The notes beneath the pieces were generated by a model, which searched no databases, was not told the origin of the DNA, and saw nothing but the letters and a program-made list of their open reading frames with translations. Source: CAINVV01 sp964506325 (lineage in GTDB: Bacteria > Bacteroidota > Bacteroidia > Bacteroidales > Prolixibacteraceae). Taken from it: DNA of 15,494 bases. The stretch lies in the NCBI GenBank assembly GCA_964506325.1, contig CAZDLO010000085.1, positions 1 through 15,494 of the forward strand, in the 5' to 3' direction. Positions within the stretch are counted from its first letter, which is position 1. The number at the start of each line of letters is the position of its first letter. Position numbers and translations under genes: made by a program. Below, one piece after another: positions 1-6,561 of this stretch.

Positions 1-92
1 TTAAAGGTTGAAGATTAAAGAAATGCGGATGGGACTGTTCCCTGCTTTTGCCTTTAGCCTATAACCTTTAGCCTTTTATCTTTAACCATCTT
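1..92. repeat. Degenerate heptad repeat array in inverted arms
   Basis: Bases 1-21 read as three heptads (TTAAAGG, TTGAAGA, TTAAAGA). Bases 51-92 read as about six heptads of the opposite orientation (CCTTTAG, CCTATAA, CCTTTAG, CCTTTTA, TCTTTAA, CCATCTT). CCTTTAGCCT occurs exactly twice, at 51-60 and 65-74, 14 bases apart. The arms are imperfect reverse complements separated by about 29 bases, so a weak hairpin is possible. The array may continue to the left of the window. No gene is visible here. It could be an intergenic repeat family or slippage-born low-complexity DNA; the function is unknown. Confidence 0.55.
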
Positions 93-97
93 TTTAT

Positions 98-105
98 TAT
101 CTTTG
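98..105 (+). promoter_or_regulatory. Candidate Bacteroidota -7 box upstream of ileS
   Basis: TATCTTTG fits the Bacteroidota primary-sigma -7 consensus TAnnTTTG exactly. It lies 34 bases before the chosen ileS start, which would give a 5' leader of about 25-30 bases. No clear TTTG element is seen about 20 bases upstream, only T-rich sequence, so the call rests on one box and its position. Confidence 0.45.
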
Positions 106-139
106 TGCACTTTAAAAAAACAGGGAGTTGCCTCACGTT

Positions 140-3100
140 ATGAGTAAGAAATTCAGGGAATACAAGGAGTTTAATCTTTCGCAAATCAACAAGGATATTT
201 TAAAGTTCTGGGAAGAAGACGATACCTTTCACCAGTCGGTGTCTACCAGGGCTAAGGGTAAACCTTTTATCTTTTACGAAGGCCCTCCTTCGGCCAATGG
301 CCAGCCCGGGATTCACCACGTGGTATCAAGGGCTATCAAGGATATTTTCTGCCGGTACAAAACCCAGCAGGGGTACCTCGTCAAGCGCAAGGCAGGATGG
401 GATACCCATGGTTTGCCTGTGGAGCTGAGCGTTGAAAAATCGCTCGGAATAACCAAAGAGGATATCGGAAAACATATTTCTGTGGCAGACTACAATGCTG
501 CCTGCCGGCGGGAAGTGATGAAATATACCGATCTATGGGAAGACCTGACCCACAAAATGGGTTACTGGGTCAACATGGACGATCCCTACATCACCTACGA
601 CAACCGGTACATCGAAACATTATGGTGGCTGCTGAAATCCTTCTACAACAAAAATCTTCTGTACAAGGGATACACCATCCAGCCCTTCTCCCCTGCCGCC
701 GGAACCGGATTAAGTTCCCACGAACTGAACCAGCCGGGATGCTACCGCGATGTGAAGGATACCACCTGCATCGCACAGTTCAGGGTAGTCAGGAACGATG
801 AGTCGGCATTTTTATTCAACAAAACAAATACAGACCTGTACATCCTGGCCTGGACAACCACTCCCTGGACGCTGCCATCGAACACGGCGTTGGCCATCGG
901 ACCAAACATCAGGTATGTTAAGGTACAAACTTTCAACCCATATACCGGTCAGCCGATAACTGTCATTCTTGCCAAAAATCTATTCCATCATTATTTCCCG
1001 GAAAAAAACGAGGCGCTGACCCTCGACAGTTTCACCGGCGAAGGGAAAAACATTCCCTACCTGCTTCTGGACGAATTTCCTGGAAGCAAGATGGTGGGTG
1101 TGAACTACGAGCAACTTTTTCCATGGGTAAAACCGATGGGTGATGCCTTCCGTGTTATACCGGGAGATTTCGTCACAACCGAGGATGGCACCGGAATCGT
1201 TCACATCGCCCCGACTTTTGGTTCGGACGACGACAGGGTGGCCAAACAGACAGGCATTGTGCCGCTGCTGCTGATTGACAGCGAGGGAAAACGTCAACCG
1301 ATGGTCGACCGCCAGGGCAGGTTCTTCAGGCTGAAAGACCTGGATCCCGGATTCGTTAAGACCAATGTAAACAAGGAATTGTACACTGAATTTGCCGGCC
1401 GTTTCGTAAAAAACAGTTACGATGTAAAGCTTACGGAGAATGATGCCACCCTTGATATCGACCTCTCCGTGCAGCTGAAGAAAGACGGCAAGGCTTTCAG
1501 GGTCGAAAAATACGAACACAGCTATCCGCATTGCTGGAGGACCGACAAACCCGTTCTGTACTACCCGCTGGATTCGTGGTTCATCAGGTCGACTGCCGTT
1601 CGTGATGAGATGATCGACCTCAACAAGACCATCAACTGGAAACCCCAGTCGACCGGCACCGGCCGTTTTGGCAACTGGCTGGAGAACCTTGTCGACTGGA
1701 ACCTCTCCCGTTCAAGATACTGGGGCACCCCCCTGCCCATCTGGCGCACCGAAGAAGGCACGGAAGAACTGTGCATCGGCTCGGTAGAGGAGCTGATCGG
1801 GGAAATTGAGAAATCCGTTGCCGCAGGATTTATGCCCGCCAATCCCTACAAGGAATTTGTCGTCGGCGACTATTCAAAAGAGAATTACGAGAAGATAGAC
1901 CTGCACCGGCCTTTTGTGGATAGCATCATTCTTGTTTCACCCAAAGGTGTGAAAATGTTACGGGAACTGGACCTGATCGATGTTTGGTTCGATTCAGGGG
2001 CGATGCCGTTTGCCCAGGTTCACTACCCGTTTGAAAACAAGGAGGAGTTTGACTCGGTATTCCCGGCCGACTTTATCGCTGAGGGTGTCGACCAGACCCG
2101 TGGATGGTTCTTTACGCTTCACGCCATAGCAACGATGGCCAAAGGCTCTGTTGCCTTCAAAAATATTATCTCCAACGGACTCGTCCTCGACGCCGCCGGC
2201 AATAAAATGTCCAAGCGGCTGGGCAATGCCATCGATCCTTTCAGCACCATAGAAAAATATGGTTCCGATCCGTTGCGCTGGTACATGATCACCAATTCAC
2301 AGCCCTGGGACAACCTCAAGTTCGACCTGGGAGGAGTGGATGAGGTACGCCGCAAATTCTTCGGAACACTCTACAATACCTACAGCTTCTTTTCCTTGTA
2401 CGCCAATGTGGATGGTTTCACCTACAAGGAACCGGAAGTGCCTTATAAAGAGAGGCCCGAACTCGACCGCTGGATCCTCTCGCTGCTGAATACCCTTGTT
2501 CTTGAGGTGACCGAGGCTTACGAGACTTATGAGCCGACAAAAGCCGGCAGGGCCATTTCTGAATTTGTCTCCGAAAACCTCTCCAACTGGTATGTCAGGT
2601 TGAGCCGCAAAAGGTTCTGGGGTGGCGAGTATGATGCCGACAAGATTTCAGCATACCAGACTTTGTACACTGCACTTGAGACTGTGGCCAAACTGGCGGC
2701 ACCGATAGCACCATTTTACAGTGACCAGCTCTACCGCGACCTGAACAAGGTATCCAGGAGAGAAAAGGATATCTCTGTCCACCTGACTATATTCCCTGAT
2801 GCAAACAGCACAATGATAGACCAGTCACTGGAAGAGCGCATGGAGATGGCACAGAAAGCCTCCTCCATGATTCTCGGACTTCGGCGCAAGGAAAAGCTGA
2901 AGGTTCGTCAGCCGTTGGCCAGGATCATTGTCCCGGTCCTGAACGAGAATTTCCGCCAACAGTTCGAAGCCATCGAAAACATTGTCTTGACGGAAGTAAA
3001 CGTTAAAAAGGTAGAGTACCTGACCGATTCATCAGGCATAATCAAGAAAAAAATCAAGCCCAACTTCAAAACCCTGGGACCAAAATACGGCAAACTGATG

Positions 3101-3574
3101 AAACAGATTGCCGCAGCGGTGGCTGAAATTGACCAGGCAGAGATTGTCGCTTTCGAACGGGAAGGATATTTCGATACAACCATCGATGGTGAGGCGGTAA
3201 GGCTGGTGGCAGAAGATGTTGAAATACTGACCGAGGATATCCCCGGATGGCAGGTCGCCAGTGAAGGAAACCTCACGATCGCTCTTGACATCGAGGTGAC
3301 CCCGGAGCTGAGGCTCGAGGGAATCGCCCGGGAGCTGATCAACAGGATTCAGAACCTGCGCAAAGACAGCGGTTTTGAGGTGACCGACAAGATAGAGCTT
3401 TCGGTGGGACGCCATCCTGAACTGGCCGAAGCATTGGATAAGTATGGCGATTATATTTGTACACAAACCCTTGCCGGGAAACTCAAACTGGTTGAAATAA
3501 CAGATATGCCTGTTGATCAGCTTGTTGAAATAGAACCCGGATTGGAAACGTACATCTCAGTGAGGAAAATTTAA
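140..3574 (+). CDS. ileS: Isoleucyl-tRNA synthetase
   Basis: Charges tRNA-Ile with isoleucine in the cytoplasm, a class Ia synthetase essential for translation. With the ATG at 140 the protein has 1144 residues, the length of the long eukaryote-like bacterial IleS type. Residues 57-60 read GIHH in the place of the class I HIGH motif. WDTHGLP (about 87-93) follows, then a large inserted CP1 editing region. KMSKR is at 689-693. A helical anticodon-binding domain follows (FVSENLSNWYVRLSRKRFW region), then a long C-terminal domain. An in-frame TTG at 128 would add four residues, but MSKKFREYKEFNLSQ is the typical family start, and CAGGGAG at 121-127 lies a plausible distance before the ATG at 140. 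It is first in a same-strand series with the TraR-like gene and lspA. Altered HIGH residues look lineage-typical rather than damaging, since the rest is intact. Confidence 0.97.
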   Translation: MSKKFREYKEFNLSQINKDILKFWEEDDTFHQSVSTRAKGKPFIFYEGPPSANGQPGIHHVVSRAIKDIFCRYKTQQGYLVKRKAGWDTHGLPVELSVEKSLGITKEDIGKHISVADYNAACRREVMKYTDLWEDLTHKMGYWVNMDDPYITYDNRYIETLWWLLKSFYNKNLLYKGYTIQPFSPAAGTGLSSHELNQPGCYRDVKDTTCIAQFRVVRNDESAFLFNKTNTDLYILAWTTTPWTLPSNTALAIGPNIRYVKVQTFNPYTGQPITVILAKNLFHHYFPEKNEALTLDSFTGEGKNIPYLLLDEFPGSKMVGVNYEQLFPWVKPMGDAFRVIPGDFVTTEDGTGIVHIAPTFGSDDDRVAKQTGIVPLLLIDSEGKRQPMVDRQGRFFRLKDLDPGFVKTNVNKELYTEFAGRFVKNSYDVKLTENDATLDIDLSVQLKKDGKAFRVEKYEHSYPHCWRTDKPVLYYPLDSWFIRSTAVRDEMIDLNKTINWKPQSTGTGRFGNWLENLVDWNLSRSRYWGTPLPIWRTEEGTEELCIGSVEELIGEIEKSVAAGFMPANPYKEFVVGDYSKENYEKIDLHRPFVDSIILVSPKGVKMLRELDLIDVWFDSGAMPFAQVHYPFENKEEFDSVFPADFIAEGVDQTRGWFFTLHAIATMAKGSVAFKNIISNGLVLDAAGNKMSKRLGNAIDPFSTIEKYGSDPLRWYMITNSQPWDNLKFDLGGVDEVRRKFFGTLYNTYSFFSLYANVDGFTYKEPEVPYKERPELDRWILSLLNTLVLEVTEAYETYEPTKAGRAISEFVSENLSNWYVRLSRKRFWGGEYDADKISAYQTLYTALETVAKLAAPIAPFYSDQLYRDLNKVSRREKDISVHLTIFPDANSTMIDQSLEERMEMAQKASSMILGLRRKEKLKVRQPLARIIVPVLNENFRQQFEAIENIVLTEVNVKKVEYLTDSSGIIKKKIKPNFKTLGPKYGKLMKQIAAAVAEIDQAEIVAFEREGYFDTTIDGEAVRLVAEDVEILTEDIPGWQVASEGNLTIALDIEVTPELRLEGIARELINRIQNLRKDSGFEVTDKIELSVGRHPELAEALDKYGDYICTQTLAGKLKLVEITDMPVDQLVEIEPGLETYISVRKI

Positions 3575-3583
3575 GAATGATTA

Positions 3584-3635
3584 ACAGGGTCTGTTCATAA
3601 ATATATACTTATACCAGTATAAGCAGACCTGTTTT
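3584..3635 (+). terminator. Nested hairpin after ileS, possible terminator
   Basis: ACAGGGTCTG (3584-3593) pairs with CAGACCTGT (3624-3632), with one bulged G. Inside, CTTATAC (3608-3614) and GTATAAG (3617-3623) form a second perfect inverted repeat that stacks directly on the outer 3' arm. A short TTTT run ends the structure. It begins nine bases after the ileS stop and ends before the next start at 3664. The T run is short for an intrinsic terminator, so partial termination or a processing or stability role is equally possible. Confidence 0.5.
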
Positions 3636-3663
3636 AGATTATATTTACAAAAAGCGCAATATT

Positions 3664-4041
3664 ATGGGAGAGAAAACCAGATATTCAGACGAGGAACTCA
3701 AGGAGTTCAAGGCATTGATTCTAGGTAAACTGGACAAGGCACGTCAGGATTATGAATTATACAAAAATGCCATTACCCAGGGAGACGGCAACGATACCCA
3801 GGATACTTCCCCAACCTTCAAGGTTTTGGAAGAAGGGGCTGCCACCTTGTCGAAAGAAGAGGCAGGCAAACTTGCACAGCGTCAGCAAAAATTCATCCAG
3901 CACCTTGAGGCAGCACTGATAAGGATAGAGAACAAAACCTACGGGGTCTGTCGCGACACCGGGGTTCTGATTTCCAAGGAACGCCTCCGGGCGGTACCCC
4001 ATGCCACTTTATCGATCGACGCCAAAAATTCACAGCATTGA
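3664..4041 (+). CDS. DksA/TraR-family regulator with degenerate zinc finger
   Basis: A 125-residue protein of the DksA/TraR family. Members bind in the secondary channel of RNA polymerase and adjust transcription, in well-studied cases together with ppGpp. The first 90 residues are charged and helical, consistent with the family coiled coil, with an acidic turn around residues 41-47 (DGNDTQD). The C-terminal finger keeps the family frame (YGVC...TG..I...RL.A.P.A), but only Cys96 of the four usual zinc ligands remains. The other positions are Thr99, Ser117 and Ala120, so zinc binding is unlikely. This cysteine-poor form is, to my knowledge, common in Bacteroidota. The gene lies between ileS and lspA on the same strand. 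Direct polymerase binding is inferred from the family, not shown here. Confidence 0.88.
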   Translation: MGEKTRYSDEELKEFKALILGKLDKARQDYELYKNAITQGDGNDTQDTSPTFKVLEEGAATLSKEEAGKLAQRQQKFIQHLEAALIRIENKTYGVCRDTGVLISKERLRAVPHATLSIDAKNSQH

Positions 4042-4074
4042 TTCCGGTTTTTTCTAATTGAACATGCCTTCCGG

Positions 4075-4106
4075 TTTGTTGTAACTCGCCGGATGCCATA
4101 GTTTTG
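4075..4106 (+). promoter_or_regulatory. Candidate Bacteroidota promoter for lspA
   Basis: TTTG at 4075-4078 and TAGTTTTG at 4099-4106 match the Bacteroidota -33 (TTTG) and -7 (TAnnTTTG) elements, with a 20-base spacer. This is the best two-box match in the window. Transcription would begin near 4113, about 15 bases before the lspA ATG at 4129, so lspA could be transcribed independently of the upstream genes. Confidence 0.6.
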
Positions 4107-4128
4107 CTTTTCCCCCAGATAATCTGAC

Positions 4129-4830
4129 ATGAGCAATAAAACAAAATCCTTACTCATAATATTCCTGGTTCTCCTTGCAGACCAGGTCCTTAAGATCTTT
4201 ATCAAGACCCACTTCATGCTGGGTGAAGAGGTCATTATTGCCAAAAACTGGTTTATCATCCATTTTGTCGAAAACAACGGGATGGCCTTCGGATTTGAAT
4301 TTGGCAACAGCATCGGCAAATATTTCCTGAGTATTTTCCGCATAATTGCCATCGGAGCCCTGGCTTGGTACCTTTCCAAGCTCTGGAAAAAGGAGGTCCC
4401 CTTGGGGATTGTTATCTGCTTTTCCCTGATCCTTGCGGGAGCAGCCGGAAACCTGATTGATAGTGCCTTTTACGGACTGATATTCAATCACAGTCATGGT
4501 CAGGTTTCATCCTTATTCCCTGACGGTGGCGGCTATGCTTCATTTTTACTGGGCAAGGTTGTGGACATGTTCTATTTCCCATTGATAGAAACCCGTTTCC
4601 CTAGCTGGTTCCCGTTGTGGGGGGGACAGGAATTCGTTTTCTTCAGGCCTGTTTTTAACATTGCCGACTCAGCCATTTCAGTAGGTATTGTCGCCATCTT
4701 CATCTTCTACAGGAGCTTTTTCGATGATAAGAAAGAGGAGGTGACCAGTCCGCAGGAAAGTGTTCCCGAAGGTGAAGCAACCAATAGTGTTGTTGAAGCC
4801 GGAGAGAAGAAAGAAGAGACGGCAGAATAA
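4129..4830 (+). CDS. lspA: Signal peptidase II (prolipoprotein signal peptidase)
   Basis: Inner-membrane aspartic protease that removes the signal peptide from diacylglyceryl-prolipoproteins. The family motifs are all present: DQ..K near residues 18-22, VENNGMAFG at about 47-55, AGAAGNLIDS with catalytic Asp111, and FNIADSAIS with catalytic Asp180. Four hydrophobic segments (about 8-27, 64-83, 92-110, 176-195) fit the family topology. The catalytic aspartates are 69 residues apart, far more than in E. coli LspA, because of an inserted aromatic- and glycine-rich extracytoplasmic stretch (about 116-172). This enlarged loop is typical of Bacteroidota enzymes as far as I know. Residues 199-233 form an acidic hydrophilic tail after the last membrane segment. 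Downstream of ileS as in many bacteria, with the TraR-like gene in between. All three Sus-type lipoproteins in this window would be its substrates. Confidence 0.96.
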   Translation: MSNKTKSLLIIFLVLLADQVLKIFIKTHFMLGEEVIIAKNWFIIHFVENNGMAFGFEFGNSIGKYFLSIFRIIAIGALAWYLSKLWKKEVPLGIVICFSLILAGAAGNLIDSAFYGLIFNHSHGQVSSLFPDGGGYASFLLGKVVDMFYFPLIETRFPSWFPLWGGQEFVFFRPVFNIADSAISVGIVAIFIFYRSFFDDKKEEVTSPQESVPEGEATNSVVEAGEKKEETAE

Positions 4831-4879
4831 TTTTTTTCATCGGGATTCTTGCCCCCAGGACACAAAGTCAATAAGATAA

Positions 4880-5110
4880 TTACAGGACCATTGGCCTGAT
4901 ACCATTTTTAATCATTGGGACCTTAAAATTTATTAGGAGCCCGAGCCATTTCCCCGGTAATCCTTAGTTGGCTCAGCAGCTGAGCTTCCCAAACCGGGCT
5001 GACAGTTTCCATGGCTTTCAGCTCGCAATTGACAAGATCATTCACCAATACATCCAACCTTAATCCTTCTTAAGTATTTATTTCAACATCGAATGATGAA
5101 TCAGATTCGG
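4880..5110 (-). pseudogene. Relic of a GxxExxY-family gene (PD-(D/E)XK-type fold)
   Basis: Read on the minus strand, this supposedly empty interval encodes the C-terminal half of a GxxExxY-family protein. From 5069 down it reads EGLRLDVLVNDLV, then CELKAMETVSPVWEAQ, LLSQLRITG. One extra base near 4946 shifts the frame, after which it continues GLLINFKVPMIKNGIRPMVL and stops at TAA (4880-4882). Asp (5052-5054) with ELK (5016-5024) would be the D...ExK nuclease-like residues. An in-frame TAA at 5070-5072 interrupts the upstream part (FDVEINT then stop). The N-terminal part, including the GxxExxY signature, is not recognisable. Two lesions plus loss of the 5' end make it a decayed gene, now partly overlain by the promoter of the gene at 5145. 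The family assignment is from memory of its conserved C-terminal motifs; the biological function of the family is not established. Confidence 0.8.
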
Positions 5111-5119
5111 GGAATTCAT

Positions 5120-5127
5120 TAATTTTG
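5120..5127 (+). promoter_or_regulatory. Candidate -7 box for the aldehyde dehydrogenase gene
   Basis: TAATTTTG matches the Bacteroidota -7 consensus TAnnTTTG, 17 bases before the ATG at 5145, implying a very short leader. No TTTG is found about 20 bases upstream. The box lies next to the decayed 5' side of the GxxExxY relic. Confidence 0.4.
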
Positions 5128-5144
5128 AGTAAATAACTTATGCC

Positions 5145-6506
5145 ATGCAATCCATTAATCCCTATTCGGGCCAAATCATCCAAACCTACCGGGAATATAC
5201 AGCTTCGGAGGTCTCCCAAATTTTAATACAGGTGGATACTGCTTACCATAGCTGGAAGGAGACCAATTTCGGATACCGGGCATCACTGATGAAAAACCTG
5301 CAGGCCGAACTGATCAAAAACAGGGAGTCTCTGGCGGCGCTCATGGTAGAGGAAATGGGAAAAATACTACGCGAGGCGTTGGGGGAGATCGATAAATGCG
5401 CCCTTGTATGCGGGTATTATGCCGAAAATGGAGAAGCATTCCTGGCCAACGAACCGGTAAAAACAGAAACAGGCGAAGCCTTTGTCACCTACCAGCCCAT
5501 TGGCACCATCCTGGCAGTCATGCCCTGGAACTTCCCCTTCTGGCAGGTGTTCCGCTTCCTGGCACCCGCATTGATGGCAGGCAATACCGGCATTTTAAAG
5601 CATGCCTCCAATGTATCGGGCTGCGCTTTGGCCATAGAACAACTTGTTGCCGGTGCCGGCTTCCCGCAAAATGTTTTCAGGACCTTGCTGATCGGATCTG
5701 CACAGGTAAAAACCCTCATTGAGAATCCGCTTGTCAAGGCCGTTACCCTTACCGGAAGTACTCCTGCAGGAAAAGCCGTCGCCTCTGCAGCAGGCGGAGC
5801 ACTGAAGAAATCTGTGCTCGAACTGGGAGGCAGCGACCCTTACCTTGTTCTGGAGGATGCTGATATCCCGGAAGCCGCCAGGCTTTGTGCTGCCAGCAGG
5901 TTGCTGAATGCAGGCCAGAGCTGTATCGGGGCCAAAAGGTTCATTGTTGCCGACAGGGTTTACGATGACTTTAAGACTGAATTCCTGGGTCAGATGATGA
6001 AAGCAGCCTTCGGTGATCCACTGGACCCGAAAACTGCTATCGGCCCGCTGGCACGCACTGATCTGCGCGATGAGCTGCATCAGCAGGTAGAAAACAGCCG
6101 GCAGATGGGCGCCGCTGTTCTTACCGGTGGTTATATCCCTGCAGGAATAGCAGCCCTGTATCCACCCACGGTACTCGAGAATGTGACTCCGGGCATGCCG
6201 GCCTATCATGAGGAACTGTTCGGCCCCGTAGCAGTGCTGTACAGGTTCAGTACGCTGGAGGAGGCTGTCCGGATCGCCAACAGCACAGTGTTCGGACTGG
6301 GAGCAGGAATTTTCACGGCCGACCGGTCCAAGGGAAGGCAACTCGCCGAGAAGGGACTGGAGGCCGGGTGTGTCTTTGTGAACGATTTCGTCAAGTCTGA
6401 TCCCCGTATGCCCTTCGGCGGCATCAAGGAAAGCGGCTATGGACGCGAGCTTTCCTCCTTTGGGATCAGGGAATTTGTGAATATCAAAAGTGTCGTGGTG
6501 AAATAA
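5145..6506 (+). CDS. NAD(P)-dependent succinate-semialdehyde-type aldehyde dehydrogenase
   Basis: A 453-residue member of the aldehyde dehydrogenase superfamily, closest in motif pattern to short succinate-semialdehyde dehydrogenases (GabD/Sad type), which oxidise succinate semialdehyde to succinate. Visible motifs are PWNFPFW with Asn129 (oxyanion hole), ILKHASN with cofactor-binding Lys152, TGSTPAGK (about 203-210), LELGGSDPY with general base Glu226, GQSC with catalytic Cys260, EELFGP (356-361) and PFGGIKESGYGRE near the C terminus. All key residues are intact, so it should be active. The ATG at 5145 gives the normal family N terminus (INPYSGQ); an overlapping ATG at 5140 is in another frame. 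It stands alone, with its own promoter box upstream and a convergent gene downstream. Substrate is inferred from family resemblance, and other small aldehydes are possible. No gabT-like partner lies in the window. Confidence 0.88.
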   Translation: MQSINPYSGQIIQTYREYTASEVSQILIQVDTAYHSWKETNFGYRASLMKNLQAELIKNRESLAALMVEEMGKILREALGEIDKCALVCGYYAENGEAFLANEPVKTETGEAFVTYQPIGTILAVMPWNFPFWQVFRFLAPALMAGNTGILKHASNVSGCALAIEQLVAGAGFPQNVFRTLLIGSAQVKTLIENPLVKAVTLTGSTPAGKAVASAAGGALKKSVLELGGSDPYLVLEDADIPEAARLCAASRLLNAGQSCIGAKRFIVADRVYDDFKTEFLGQMMKAAFGDPLDPKTAIGPLARTDLRDELHQQVENSRQMGAAVLTGGYIPAGIAALYPPTVLENVTPGMPAYHEELFGPVAVLYRFSTLEEAVRIANSTVFGLGAGIFTADRSKGRQLAEKGLEAGCVFVNDFVKSDPRMPFGGIKESGYGRELSSFGIREFVNIKSVVVK

Positions 6507-6561
6507 ATCAGCAATTTAGAATTTTCGAATCCTTTGTTGTATTTTTCGGTCTCCCCGGAAG
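6507..6561. other. Short convergent intergenic space
   Basis: Only 55 bases separate the stop of the dehydrogenase gene from the stop of the convergent amylase gene. The space is T-rich on the plus strand but holds no convincing GC-rich hairpin, so I see no clear intrinsic terminator for either gene. Read-through into antisense of the other gene is therefore possible. Confidence 0.5.

Noticed and set aside
128..139. TTG start giving four more residues on IleS
   Set aside because: The ATG at 140 matches the family N terminus, and the purine-rich CAGGGAG stretch sits too close to the TTG but at a usable distance from the ATG.
980..1531. A 183-codon antisense open frame within ileS
   Set aside because: Fully covered by a highly conserved gene, with no recognisable protein features.
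5595..6341. A 248-codon open frame antisense to the dehydrogenase gene
   Set aside because: It lies wholly inside a clear dehydrogenase gene on the other strand and its translation shows no domain or signal; it is a shadow of the real codons.
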